A stretch of 14,105 nucleotides of DNA from Bacteroidales bacterium (GTDB lineage Bacteria; Bacteroidota; Bacteroidia; Bacteroidales; F082). The stretch covers positions 1-14,105 of the forward strand of contig JAOZNY010000056.1 in NCBI GenBank assembly GCA_029933565.1. The letters run 5' to 3'. A program made the translations under genes and the position numbers. The notes beneath the pieces were generated by a model that did no database searches, was not told the origin of the DNA, and saw nothing but the letters and a program-made list of their open reading frames with translations. Positions 7,660-14,105 of the stretch are shown here, one piece after another. How positions within the stretch are numbered: position 1 is the first letter of the stretch; each line of letters begins with the position of its first letter.

Positions 7660-8532
7660 ATGACAAAAACAAATAATGTTTTAAGTACAATTCATGGTCT
7701 GCGCGAAAGATATTATCGGATTGCGTTAAAGAAGAAAGCCCTTCTCAATTTAATAAGCGACTCAGAAGTATCGGAGCAAGTTTATAATTCCAATGCAATT
7801 GAGAACAGTACTCTTACTTTGGAGGAAACCAATAAAATATTATTGCAAATTGATTTGGATAGATTTATTTCGGAAAGGGAATTATTTGAGACTAAAAATC
7901 TGGCAAGGGTAGTAACATACATCAACACCAAAGCAAAAGAAAAGGAACTTGATCTTGAATTGATTTTGCTACTTCATAAAATGCTTTTATCAAATATCAG
8001 AGACGATGTAGCAGGTCGTTTCCGTAAAGAAGACGAATGGGTAAGGGTTGCAAACCACATTGCCCCAAATCCAAATCAAGTAGTTGAACTGCTCGAAGAA
8101 ATGCTCATTAAATACTATTCATCGGTAAACCAAAACATAATAAAAAGGATTGCCCTAATGCACCTTGCTTTTGAAAACGTTCACCCTTTTGTTGATGGTA
8201 ATGGTCGTATCGGAAGAGTAATCAACAATTACATTCTTATCAGAGAAGGCTACGTTCCAATTAACATTAAGTTTATTGACAGGAAATTATACTACAATGC
8301 TTTTCAGGAATTTGATGCAAATGGAAGTACTTCAATAATGGAAGAAATTATTGGTAAGGCTCTAACAAATAGTTACCACAAAAGATTGGCCTATCTCGAG
8401 GAGAAGAAAATCGTAAAACTTTCGGACTATGCAAAAACTGCTCAAACTTCACATTCTAATCTAATAAACAAAGCCAAGCGCCAAACCATCGAAGCGTTTA
8501 TGGAAAAAGGTGTGTGGATGATTGGGGAATAA
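7660..8532 (+). CDS. Class II Fic family protein (putative AMP-transferase) with C-terminal winged-helix-like region
   Basis: Fic proteins transfer AMP (or another nucleotide part) from a nucleotide to a protein hydroxyl group. The 290-residue protein carries the core motif HPFVDGNGRIGR with catalytic His175. The inhibitory motif (S/T)xxxE(G/N) is present as SNAIEN, residues 44-49, with Glu48 as the predicted ATP-blocking residue. Its N-terminal place makes this a class II, self-inhibited Fic protein. The region after about residue 245 (LSDYAKTAQTSHSNLINKAK) resembles a small helix-turn-helix, as in several Fic proteins of this type; that is an inference. The start is ATG at 7660; the TTG at 7645 lies in the promoter and is rejected. 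No small antitoxin gene sits beside it. The upstream dyad array suggests tight regulation, possibly by the protein itself. The target protein is unknown. Confidence 0.92.
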   Translation: MTKTNNVLSTIHGLRERYYRIALKKKALLNLISDSEVSEQVYNSNAIENSTLTLEETNKILLQIDLDRFISERELFETKNLARVVTYINTKAKEKELDLELILLLHKMLLSNIRDDVAGRFRKEDEWVRVANHIAPNPNQVVELLEEMLIKYYSSVNQNIIKRIALMHLAFENVHPFVDGNGRIGRVINNYILIREGYVPINIKFIDRKLYYNAFQEFDANGSTSIMEEIIGKALTNSYHKRLAYLEEKKIVKLSDYAKTAQTSHSNLINKAKRQTIEAFMEKGVWMIGE

Positions 8533-8573
8533 AGCAAGAATTTAACAGATATTCGCAAATAATTAGGCAACTT

Positions 8574-8597
8574 GATAACCCGATAACTCGACAACAA
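8574..8597. repeat. Short degenerate 8-bp tandem repeat (GATAACCC-like)
   Basis: Three consecutive 8-base units read GATAACCC, GATAACTC and GACAACAA in the 133-bp gap between fic and gltX. A 5-bp inverted repeat, TCGAC (8588-8592) with GTCGA (8606-8610), overlaps the end. There is no T-run, so it is not a classical terminator. Its role is unknown and it may be simple low-complexity drift. Confidence 0.4.
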
Positions 8598-8638
8598 ATC
8601 ACCCTGTCGACCAAATCCACGTACCCATTCTTTTTCCC

Positions 8639-8646
8639 TATCTTTG
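8639..8646 (+). promoter_or_regulatory. -7 promoter box for gltX-folB
   Basis: TATCTTTG matches the Bacteroidota -7 consensus and lies 19 bp before the gltX ATG, which would leave a short leader of about 12-15 nt. No TTG was found at the usual -33 distance. It separates gltX transcription from fic. Confidence 0.55.
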
Positions 8647-8665
8647 CCGTCCAAAAAATCAAGAG

Positions 8666-10195
8666 ATGAACCAGAAAGAAATAAGAGTCCGTTTTGCTCC
8701 AAGCCCTACAGGACCATTGCATATTGGTGGAGTGCGTACTGCGCTTTACAACTATTTGTTTGCACGAAAAAATGGTGGTAAAATGATACTTCGAATTGAA
8801 GATACCGATCAAACACGATTTGTGGCAGGTGCCGAAAATTATATCAATGAGGCGTTTAATTGGTGTGGTATTGAGTTTGACGAAAGTATAGAAAAAGGGG
8901 GTGAATATGGTCCCTATAAACAATCGGAACGCAAGCATATTTACAAAGATTATGCTGAACAACTTATTAATTCCGGAAATGCCTATTACGCTTTCGATAC
9001 TACAGAGGAACTAACTAAAATACGCTCAGAATTTGAGGCAGAAAAAAAGACTTTTATTTATAATGCCATTGAACGGAAAAATCTCCGCAATTCATTAACT
9101 CTATCAAAAGAAGAAACCAAAAAACTTATTTCTGATGGAGAGGCTTACGTTATCAGGTTTAAAATGCCTGAAGATGAAACAGTGGTGATGAATGATTTAA
9201 TTAGAGATAGGGTAGAGGTAAACTCCTCCGTTCTCGACGATAAAATCCTATTCAAATCTGACGGAATGCCTACTTATCACCTAGCAAATATTGTTGACGA
9301 CCATTTAATGAAGATCAGCCATGTTATCCGCGGCGAAGAATGGCTTCCTTCTTTACCTTTGCATGTTTTACTTTATGATGCTTTTGGCTGGGAAAAACCT
9401 GAATTTGCACATCTTCCTCTTTTATTAAAACCTGATGGCAATGGTAAGCTTAGCAAACGCGATGGCGATCGCTTGGGTTTTCCTGTCTTTCCACTTGAGT
9501 GGACAGATCCAAAAACAGGGAATGTATCTGCAGGTTATCGTGAAGACGGATATTTCCCACAGGCATTTATAAATATGCTTGCCCTTTTGGGATGGAACCC
9601 AGGCGATGAGCGCGAATTGTTTTCAATGGAAGAACTTATCGAAGCCTTTAGTATTGAAAGGGTAGGGAAGTCAGGGTCGAAATTCGATTTGGAAAAAGCA
9701 AAATGGTTCAATCATCAATATCTTGTTAAAGAAAACAACGAAACCCTTGCCGAACTTTTAATGCCAATTGTAATTAAAAATGGTGTTACTGTTAATCAGG
9801 AAAAATTAAGTGAAATAATAGCACTGGTAAAAGAAAGGGCTACATTCGTTGCTGACCTTTGGGGTCAGGTTGATTTCTTTTTTATTCGTCCAAAGGACTA
9901 TGATGCCAAAGCGGTGAAAAAACGATGGAAAGCAAACTCATATGATTTAATGCTTGAGTTAAAGGAATTACTATCATCATTCGAAGACTTTGAGTCTGAC
10001 ATTGTGGAGAATGCAGTAAAGCAATGGATTGAGGCAAACGAATATGGCATGGGTGCAGTTATGAATGCTTTCAGGCTATTGGTTGTTGGCGCATTAAAAG
10101 GACCTCACCTTTTTGATATTGTTGCTATGATAGGACAGGAAGAAACTCTGGAAAGGATTGACCAAGGACTAAACGAACTAGGGAGGAAAGAATAA
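8666..10195 (+). CDS. gltX: Glutamyl-tRNA synthetase
   Basis: This cytoplasmic class I synthetase charges tRNA-Glu with glutamate. The 509-residue length is usual for a bacterial GluRS. The class I HIGH signature is HIGG (His19 to Gly22) within PSPTGPLHIGG. The second signature KMSKS is KLSKR at residues 261-265 within GNGKLSKRDGDRLGFP. The segments RIEDTDQTR and VIRGEEWLPS are typical GluRS core elements. Absence of a proline-rich GlnRS-like barrel and the helical C-terminal part fit GluRS and not GlnRS. The ATG at 8666 gives the expected N terminus MNQKEIRVRFAPSPTG. The stop codon overlaps the folB start by one base (TAATG), and GGGAGGAAAG just before it is a strong Shine-Dalgarno for folB, so the two genes are probably co-translated. 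Confidence 0.97.
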   Translation: MNQKEIRVRFAPSPTGPLHIGGVRTALYNYLFARKNGGKMILRIEDTDQTRFVAGAENYINEAFNWCGIEFDESIEKGGEYGPYKQSERKHIYKDYAEQLINSGNAYYAFDTTEELTKIRSEFEAEKKTFIYNAIERKNLRNSLTLSKEETKKLISDGEAYVIRFKMPEDETVVMNDLIRDRVEVNSSVLDDKILFKSDGMPTYHLANIVDDHLMKISHVIRGEEWLPSLPLHVLLYDAFGWEKPEFAHLPLLLKPDGNGKLSKRDGDRLGFPVFPLEWTDPKTGNVSAGYREDGYFPQAFINMLALLGWNPGDERELFSMEELIEAFSIERVGKSGSKFDLEKAKWFNHQYLVKENNETLAELLMPIVIKNGVTVNQEKLSEIIALVKERATFVADLWGQVDFFFIRPKDYDAKAVKKRWKANSYDLMLELKELLSSFEDFESDIVENAVKQWIEANEYGMGAVMNAFRLLVVGALKGPHLFDIVAMIGQEETLERIDQGLNELGRKE

Positions 10196-10545
10196 TGTCG
10201 ACAATCTCAATAGAGGGAATGGAATTTTTTGCTTACCACGGCTGTTTTGCAGAGGAGCAAATTATTGGCACAAAATTTAGTATTGATCTTTTTTTGGAAG
10301 TTGACACCTCCAGAGCAGAATTATCTGACGACCTAAAAGACACCGTTAATTACCAATCAGTTTTTGAACTTATTAAAGAGGAAATGAAAACCAAATCGAA
10401 ATTGTTGGAACATGTTGGCAGAAGAATTCTTGACAAAATAGAAAATAGTTTTCCAGAGGTAATAAAAGCCAAAATAAAAATTCGTAAACTCAACCCGCCC
10501 CTTGGAGGCAAAATAGATTTTGTTAGTTTGAAACTGGAGAATTAG
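10195..10545 (+). CDS. folB: Dihydroneopterin aldolase
   Basis: FolB converts 7,8-dihydroneopterin to 6-hydroxymethyl-7,8-dihydropterin plus glycolaldehyde in folate synthesis. The 116-residue length is normal for this small octameric enzyme. Family landmarks are FFAYHGCFAEEQIIGTKF near the N terminus, the DTVNYQSVFELI segment, LLEHVGRRI and KIRKLNPPL. By alignment in the head with the S. aureus enzyme, Glu21, Tyr53, Glu72 and Lys98 occupy the places of its substrate-binding and catalytic residues. It overlaps gltX by one base and carries a good Shine-Dalgarno inside the gltX end. Other folate genes are not next to it. It converges with the large secreted protein gene, with 46 bp between the stop codons. 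Confidence 0.94.
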   Translation: MSTISIEGMEFFAYHGCFAEEQIIGTKFSIDLFLEVDTSRAELSDDLKDTVNYQSVFELIKEEMKTKSKLLEHVGRRILDKIENSFPEVIKAKIKIRKLNPPLGGKIDFVSLKLEN

Positions 10546-10591
10546 TCAGTTTTTGCCGTTCTCCAATTCCAAACATTATATTTCAAATACT

Positions 10592-13522
10592 TTATTCTTT
10601 TACAAATTTTAAGTTTACTGCTTTGTTGCTGTCGAACATTAAAACTGCAATATAAATTCCTTTTTCTAAATATTCTACATTCAACAGTGTGTTTGGATGA
10701 ACAATTGCAGATCCTAGTAGTTTTCCGGTTAAGTCAAATATTTGTAGTGAGGCTTCTTTTTCTAATCCTGAAATTGACAACTCAGCAGCAACAGGATTTG
10801 GATAAAGTGATAAACTAATTTCATTTTCTTCACCAATTCCAATAAGTAAATTGAAATGAACCGTATAAGTTATTTGGGTTGTACCATCTTCGGCAGTAAC
10901 CAATATTGTAGCATCGCCAGGAATTTCAGTAGCCTGTGAAACTAATTTCATAGCGAGTGGGTCGGTTGGAACACCATCAGTTACAGGGATATCCGAGCCT
11001 TCATTAACATCATATTCATAATAAGTAATGCTTGGGTCAAAACCTTCAATCGTAATCCCATCGACAGTTAAATCCATTAGTGTGGCATCTGAACCATTAG
11101 TATAAAAATGAACTGTATATGTCATTTCTGTAATATTATCCTCTGCTAAAACATAAAGTGTGGCATCACCAGGAATTTCGGGGGCTTGGGTAACAGTAAG
11201 GTAAGCATTTGGATCGGTGGTAGTTCCATCAACAACAGGAGTTATGGCTGCGTCTTCAACAAAATATTGATAGTCTGTAATATTAGGATCGAAATCTGGA
11301 ATGGTAACACCATCAATAGTTAAATCCGACAAAGTAGCATCATCACCAAGATAGAAAAAACTAACGGTATAAGTGTTAGTTGTTATTCCATCTTCAGCAG
11401 TTACAACAAGAGTAGCATTGCCAGGAATTTCTTCTGCCTGTGTAATAACAACAGTTGCAAGTTGATCGTTGGGAACACCATCTACATAAGGAATAGAACT
11501 ACCACTAACAACTCCATAAGTATAATCAAATATTAGTGGGTCAAAACCCGGAATCATTACGTCATTTACTGTAAGGGTCAATAATGTAGCATCATCATTT
11601 GGTGTGTAAAGAAAATTAACAGTATAAAGATTAGTAGCTATTCCATCTTCGGCGGTTACTAATACATCAGCAGATCCGGGAAGGATGGTTGCCTGAGTAA
11701 TATCAAGGGTGGCATTTGGCTCATTTGCAGTAGCACCTACAACAGGTATTGGGTCTCCTGTAGGTACTTCGTAATCGTAGGAAAATATATTTGGATCAAA
11801 ACCCTCAATAGTTTCACCATTTACAGTTAAGTCGCTTAAAGTAGCATCGGTGCTTGCAACGTAAAAATCAATGGTGTATGTTAATTGAGTGATTCCATCC
11901 TCGGCGGTTACTAAAGTAATTGAAGATCCGGGAACACTGGTTGTTTGTATTATGTTAACTGTGGCAGCAGGGTGGTTTGCTGTTGCACCCGTAATAGGTA
12001 AAGGATCACCGTCAGGAATTCCCATAGTATAATTATAAATATCGGGGCTAAAACCTTCTACGGTCACAGCATTAACTGTTAGATCGCTTAATGAAGCATC
12101 TTCACTTATTGGTGGGAAGCCCAAAGAGCCATCAGTATAAATATTTTGCATATAAATATCTGTTCCTGCCTCTTCCCAAACGGCAATTACCTGATTATTA
12201 TAAATACCCGATACAGCCAAATGTATCTTTGAACTGGGTCGTGATGCCATCAAAGTTGAGATTGGAGACCATACTAAAGTACCTGAGCCATCCACTGCTA
12301 GTGCTTTAACATGGCTATTAACTGCTGAACCATTGTCCCATTCCTCAAAAATAATAATTGCATTAGTGCCGTCATAAACCACACCACCATCACTTCCAGT
12401 AACATCAGCACTCATGGCAACAAATTCAATTCCCATATCAGTCCATTGCCTTACTCCCGAAGAATTAATTTTTTGTCCTGCGATTGCTGTTTGAGATTGA
12501 TTTGCATTTTTTTTGCTCCATGTAACTAAAACATTTCCGCTATTATCAACCCCCAGAATTCTTACATCCTGATTACTTGTACTACCAGCAGTAGTAACCT
12601 CAACACCGTTAGCAGGCCAGTCAATTGTTCCATCGCTCAACACACGTTGTACTTTCCCATCAATGTTCATATCGTTATCCCAATCATCAGTCCAGGAAAT
12701 AACAATCCCATCAGCATTATCAGTTGCTATGTAAAAATTATTGAAAGCATTTATTCCATTAGCATCACTGGCCAAAACATCTGCTGCCCAAACGATATTT
12801 CCTGTTCCATCGAATTTCTGAACATAAATATGTCTTGTCAAACTAGGAAAAGTTCCAGTTTCCTTATAAAAAGCCATAATAAAATTCCCATTTTCTACTC
12901 CCAAAACCCTTGCACCAGTATAACTTTGTGTGCCCGCCTGATAACTTATCCCGTCAGTTCCCCAACTTAGGGCACCAGCAGGCGTAATCTTTTGCATAAT
13001 AATTTCATTCTGGCTTGATGTTGGGCGCGACCATGCTACAATTACATCATTTGTTGAGGTAACCGTAATACTTGGTACGAATTCATCCTCCTGATATGAA
13101 CTTAAGGCTATTCCATCATCACCCCAGTTAAAGCCACCTGCTGGCGAAATTGAATAAGCATAAACATTAGCATTTCCATCTCTTACATCGTTAAATGCCA
13201 TTACACAATTACCAACATTATCAGTTGTCAAATCCCATTCAGTAATCCACGAATATTGGGTATGATTGCTAATAAGTATTCCACCGTCAGCCCATTGAGC
13301 TACACCATCGTAAGTATAATATTGAAGCCTGATGTCGTAGTTTCCAGCATTGTTTGAATAAAACCCAACGTAAAAATTACCATTTGCATCGTAGGCAATA
13401 TGCGGCACTGCTTGTGAGCCTGACATGTCGTTAACAATAGTATTTACTGTAGGGTCATCTGTCCATTGCGCCTGAGTTGAAGCAAATACAAAAACTAATG
13501 CAATAAATATAAATTTCTTCAT
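10592..13522 (-). CDS. Secreted T9SS protein: putative seven-bladed propeller plus five cadherin-like repeats
   Basis: A 976-residue surface or secreted protein of unknown ligand. The signal peptide MKKFIFIALVFVFASTQA is likely cut before Gln19. Residues about 20-470 contain seven similar units, each with a Trp in contexts such as FNWGDDGI: Trp77, 133, 187, 245, 302, 360 and 418, spaced 54-58 residues apart. A weaker eighth unit ends SLGFPPI. This fits a beta-propeller. From Asp475 to about 894 run five tandem domains of 84-85 residues, each starting DATLSDLTV-like and ending TAEDGIT..TYTVxF, matching the cadherin-like beta-sandwich family (Pfam Cadherin-like). After a short linker, SLYPNP (about residue 905) opens a type A T9SS sorting domain ending NLKFVKE. 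No catalytic motif was seen, so adhesion or ligand binding is more likely than an enzyme. The start ATG at 13522 is supported by the signal peptide. Confidence 0.88.
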   Translation of the reverse strand: MKKFIFIALVFVFASTQAQWTDDPTVNTIVNDMSGSQAVPHIAYDANGNFYVGFYSNNAGNYDIRLQYYTYDGVAQWADGGILISNHTQYSWITEWDLTTDNVGNCVMAFNDVRDGNANVYAYSISPAGGFNWGDDGIALSSYQEDEFVPSITVTSTNDVIVAWSRPTSSQNEIIMQKITPAGALSWGTDGISYQAGTQSYTGARVLGVENGNFIMAFYKETGTFPSLTRHIYVQKFDGTGNIVWAADVLASDANGINAFNNFYIATDNADGIVISWTDDWDNDMNIDGKVQRVLSDGTIDWPANGVEVTTAGSTSNQDVRILGVDNSGNVLVTWSKKNANQSQTAIAGQKINSSGVRQWTDMGIEFVAMSADVTGSDGGVVYDGTNAIIIFEEWDNGSAVNSHVKALAVDGSGTLVWSPISTLMASRPSSKIHLAVSGIYNNQVIAVWEEAGTDIYMQNIYTDGSLGFPPISEDASLSDLTVNAVTVEGFSPDIYNYTMGIPDGDPLPITGATANHPAATVNIIQTTSVPGSSITLVTAEDGITQLTYTIDFYVASTDATLSDLTVNGETIEGFDPNIFSYDYEVPTGDPIPVVGATANEPNATLDITQATILPGSADVLVTAEDGIATNLYTVNFLYTPNDDATLLTLTVNDVMIPGFDPLIFDYTYGVVSGSSIPYVDGVPNDQLATVVITQAEEIPGNATLVVTAEDGITTNTYTVSFFYLGDDATLSDLTIDGVTIPDFDPNITDYQYFVEDAAITPVVDGTTTDPNAYLTVTQAPEIPGDATLYVLAEDNITEMTYTVHFYTNGSDATLMDLTVDGITIEGFDPSITYYEYDVNEGSDIPVTDGVPTDPLAMKLVSQATEIPGDATILVTAEDGTTQITYTVHFNLLIGIGEENEISLSLYPNPVAAELSISGLEKEASLQIFDLTGKLLGSAIVHPNTLLNVEYLEKGIYIAVLMFDSNKAVNLKFVKE
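10843..12100 (-). repeat. Five tandem cadherin-like domain repeats (252-255 bp units) inside the secreted protein gene
   Basis: Reading on the minus strand, units begin at 12100, 11848, 11593, 11341 and 11089, so the spacing is 252, 255, 252 and 252 bp. Protein similarity between units is strong at the start (DATLSDLTV), the middle (GFDPxIxxYxY) and the end (TAEDGIT, YTVxF). At the DNA level the units have diverged, so this is an old domain duplication, not a fresh tandem copy. Unit 4 deviates most, with VLAEDNITE in place of VTAEDGIT. Confidence 0.85.
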
Positions 13523-13539
13523 AACTAGAATTATTAATT

Positions 13540-13547
13540 CAAATATA
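13540..13547 (-). promoter_or_regulatory. -7 promoter box for the secreted repeat protein
   Basis: The minus strand reads TATATTTG, a perfect TAnnTTTG box, 17 bp before the ATG at 13522. The leader would be about 10-12 nt. A TTTG lies 24 bp upstream of it, a little further than the usual 19-21 bp for a -33 element. Confidence 0.5.
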
Positions 13548-13590
13548 CATTATTGAACTCCATTTATTTTTCAAAATTACAACTAACTAA

Positions 13591-13621
13591 TTGACTTTTC
13601 CTATTTAGTATTGTATTTTTA
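13591..13621 (+). promoter_or_regulatory. Possible promoter of the small membrane protein gene
   Basis: TTG at 13591-13593 is followed after 20 bp by TATTTTTA (13614-13621), a -7 box with one mismatch in its last base. Transcription would start near 13628, about 28 nt before the ATG at 13656. It faces away from the secreted protein's promoter at 13540. Confidence 0.4.
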
Positions 13622-13655
13622 CAAATCTGTAATTAATTCACATAAATTAATAAGC

Positions 13656-14063
13656 ATGGAAAAAGAAAAATCACAAAAAATCCAAATGATTTATGGCTAT
13701 GCTGTTTGCTTAGTTGTAGTAATCACTTTTTTGATTTCGATAACCGCAATGGTTTATTCGCTAATGGATTTAACAGATCCGCTAAATGCGCACAGGACTT
13801 ATGGCAAAGATGCACCAAGTCTGGCTTCTTACGAAAATTACAAAGTTGATATTATTAAATCCTTAGATCCTTCTTATGATATTAATCTTGACGATGCTAC
13901 TTTAAAATCGATGTACGAAGCAGCCAAAGATGATGCCATAGCAAAGGTTAATCACGATTCTTATCGATCAATTATTGTAAATGGTTTGGTGCTGATTATT
14001 TGTTTGGTTCTTTTCCTCACTCACTGGTTGTGGATGAGAAAATTATCTAATAAGACAGACTAA
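13656..14063 (+). CDS. Small two-helix membrane protein of unknown function
   Basis: I do not recognise a named family. The 135-residue protein has a short charged N terminus (MEKEKSQKIQ), a first membrane helix at about residues 13-37 (YGYAVCLVVVITFLISITAM), a soluble loop of about 65 residues rich in Asp, Lys and Tyr (about 38-104), and a second membrane helix at about 107-126 (IIVNGLVLIICLVLFLTHWL). It ends with the charged tail WMRKLSNKTD. By the positive-inside rule both ends are probably cytoplasmic and the loop faces the periplasm. The start is ATG at 13656; the upstream TTG at 13611 lies inside the promoter region. It stands alone, divergent from the secreted repeat protein. Base composition matches its neighbours, so it looks like a resident gene. 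Confidence 0.8.
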   Translation: MEKEKSQKIQMIYGYAVCLVVVITFLISITAMVYSLMDLTDPLNAHRTYGKDAPSLASYENYKVDIIKSLDPSYDINLDDATLKSMYEAAKDDAIAKVNHDSYRSIIVNGLVLIICLVLFLTHWLWMRKLSNKTD

Positions 14064-14081
14064 GGAATTCCAAAAAAATAT

Positions 14082-14089
14082 TACTTTTG
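14082..14089 (+). promoter_or_regulatory. -7 promoter box for a gene beyond the window
   Basis: TACTTTTG fits TAnnTTTG and lies 18 bp after the membrane protein's stop codon, followed by the GC-containing stretch CAGACC and then by A-rich DNA to the window end. It suggests that a new plus-strand transcription unit begins at the edge. The gene itself is not visible, and no TTG was found at the -33 distance. Confidence 0.45.
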
Positions 14090-14105
14090 CAGACCATTTC
14101 AAAAA

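Noticed and set aside
7461..7660. CRISPR-like or iteron-like interpretation of the 50-bp periodic repeats
   Set aside because: Only six-base half-sites are conserved, and no repeat of 20 bases or more exists as in CRISPR. There are no cas genes and no replication initiator beside it, and the last unit overlaps a promoter, which fits an operator better.
8498..8962. Minus-strand open frame of 154 codons across the fic-gltX junction
   Set aside because: It is antisense to the well-supported fic end and gltX start, has no recognisable domain, and would cross the gltX promoter.
10535..10565. Hairpin TGGAGAA / TTCTCCA between the convergent folB and secreted protein genes as a terminator
   Set aside because: The stem has seven mostly weak pairs with a 17-base loop and no T-run on either strand. 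It could assist termination but cannot be called.
12647..12970. Plus-strand frame of 107 codons, and a similar one at 12091-12309
   Set aside because: Both are antisense to the propeller part of the secreted protein, whose repeat pattern shows that the minus strand is the coding one.

Overview
The window is chromosomal DNA from a Bacteroidota bacterium, probably class Bacteroidia. The evidence is AT-rich sequence, several promoters with the Bacteroidota -7 box TAnnTTTG, mostly weak Shine-Dalgarno signals, a DUF4175 protein, and two secreted proteins ending in type IX secretion (T9SS) sorting domains. No transposase, integrase, phage gene, tRNA, rRNA or CRISPR array was seen. Genus cannot be fixed by eye.

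Left block (1-5336, minus strand). A tightly packed operon reads DUF4175 coiled-coil membrane protein -> degenerate GHKL/RsbW-like ATPase-fold protein -> ybeY (rRNA endonuclease) -> mnmG (tRNA U34 modification, cut by the window edge). The first three genes overlap. The only real gap, 27 bp between ybeY and mnmG, holds a perfect 16-bp palindrome identical to the chromosomal ParB-binding site parS. This suggests the locus is close to the replication origin. Divergent promoter boxes at about 5392-5423 serve this operon and the plus-strand gene to its right.

Middle block (5454-10545, plus strand). A secreted M1 zinc metallopeptidase with a T9SS tail is followed by a 229-bp AT-rich gap. The gap holds the most striking structure of the window: four TTAACG-N16-CGTTAA dyads repeated every 50-51 bp. 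The last dyad is woven into a consensus promoter that fires almost on the start codon of a class II (N-terminally autoinhibited) Fic protein with a likely C-terminal winged helix. This looks like a multi-site operator, and autoregulation by the Fic protein is the natural hypothesis. Next come gltX (glutamyl-tRNA synthetase) and folB (dihydroneopterin aldolase), which overlap by one base.

Right block (10592-14105). A 976-residue secreted protein on the minus strand converges on folB. It has a signal peptide, seven Trp-anchored repeats of about 57 residues (a probable beta-propeller), five cadherin-like beta-sandwich repeats of 84-85 residues, and a T9SS tail. Divergent from it is a small two-helix membrane protein of unknown function, followed by a promoter-like box for a gene beyond the window.

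The genes fall into three themes: translation and RNA maintenance (mnmG, ybeY, gltX), T9SS-exported surface proteins (the peptidase and the repeat protein), and one regulated Fic enzyme with an unusual control region.
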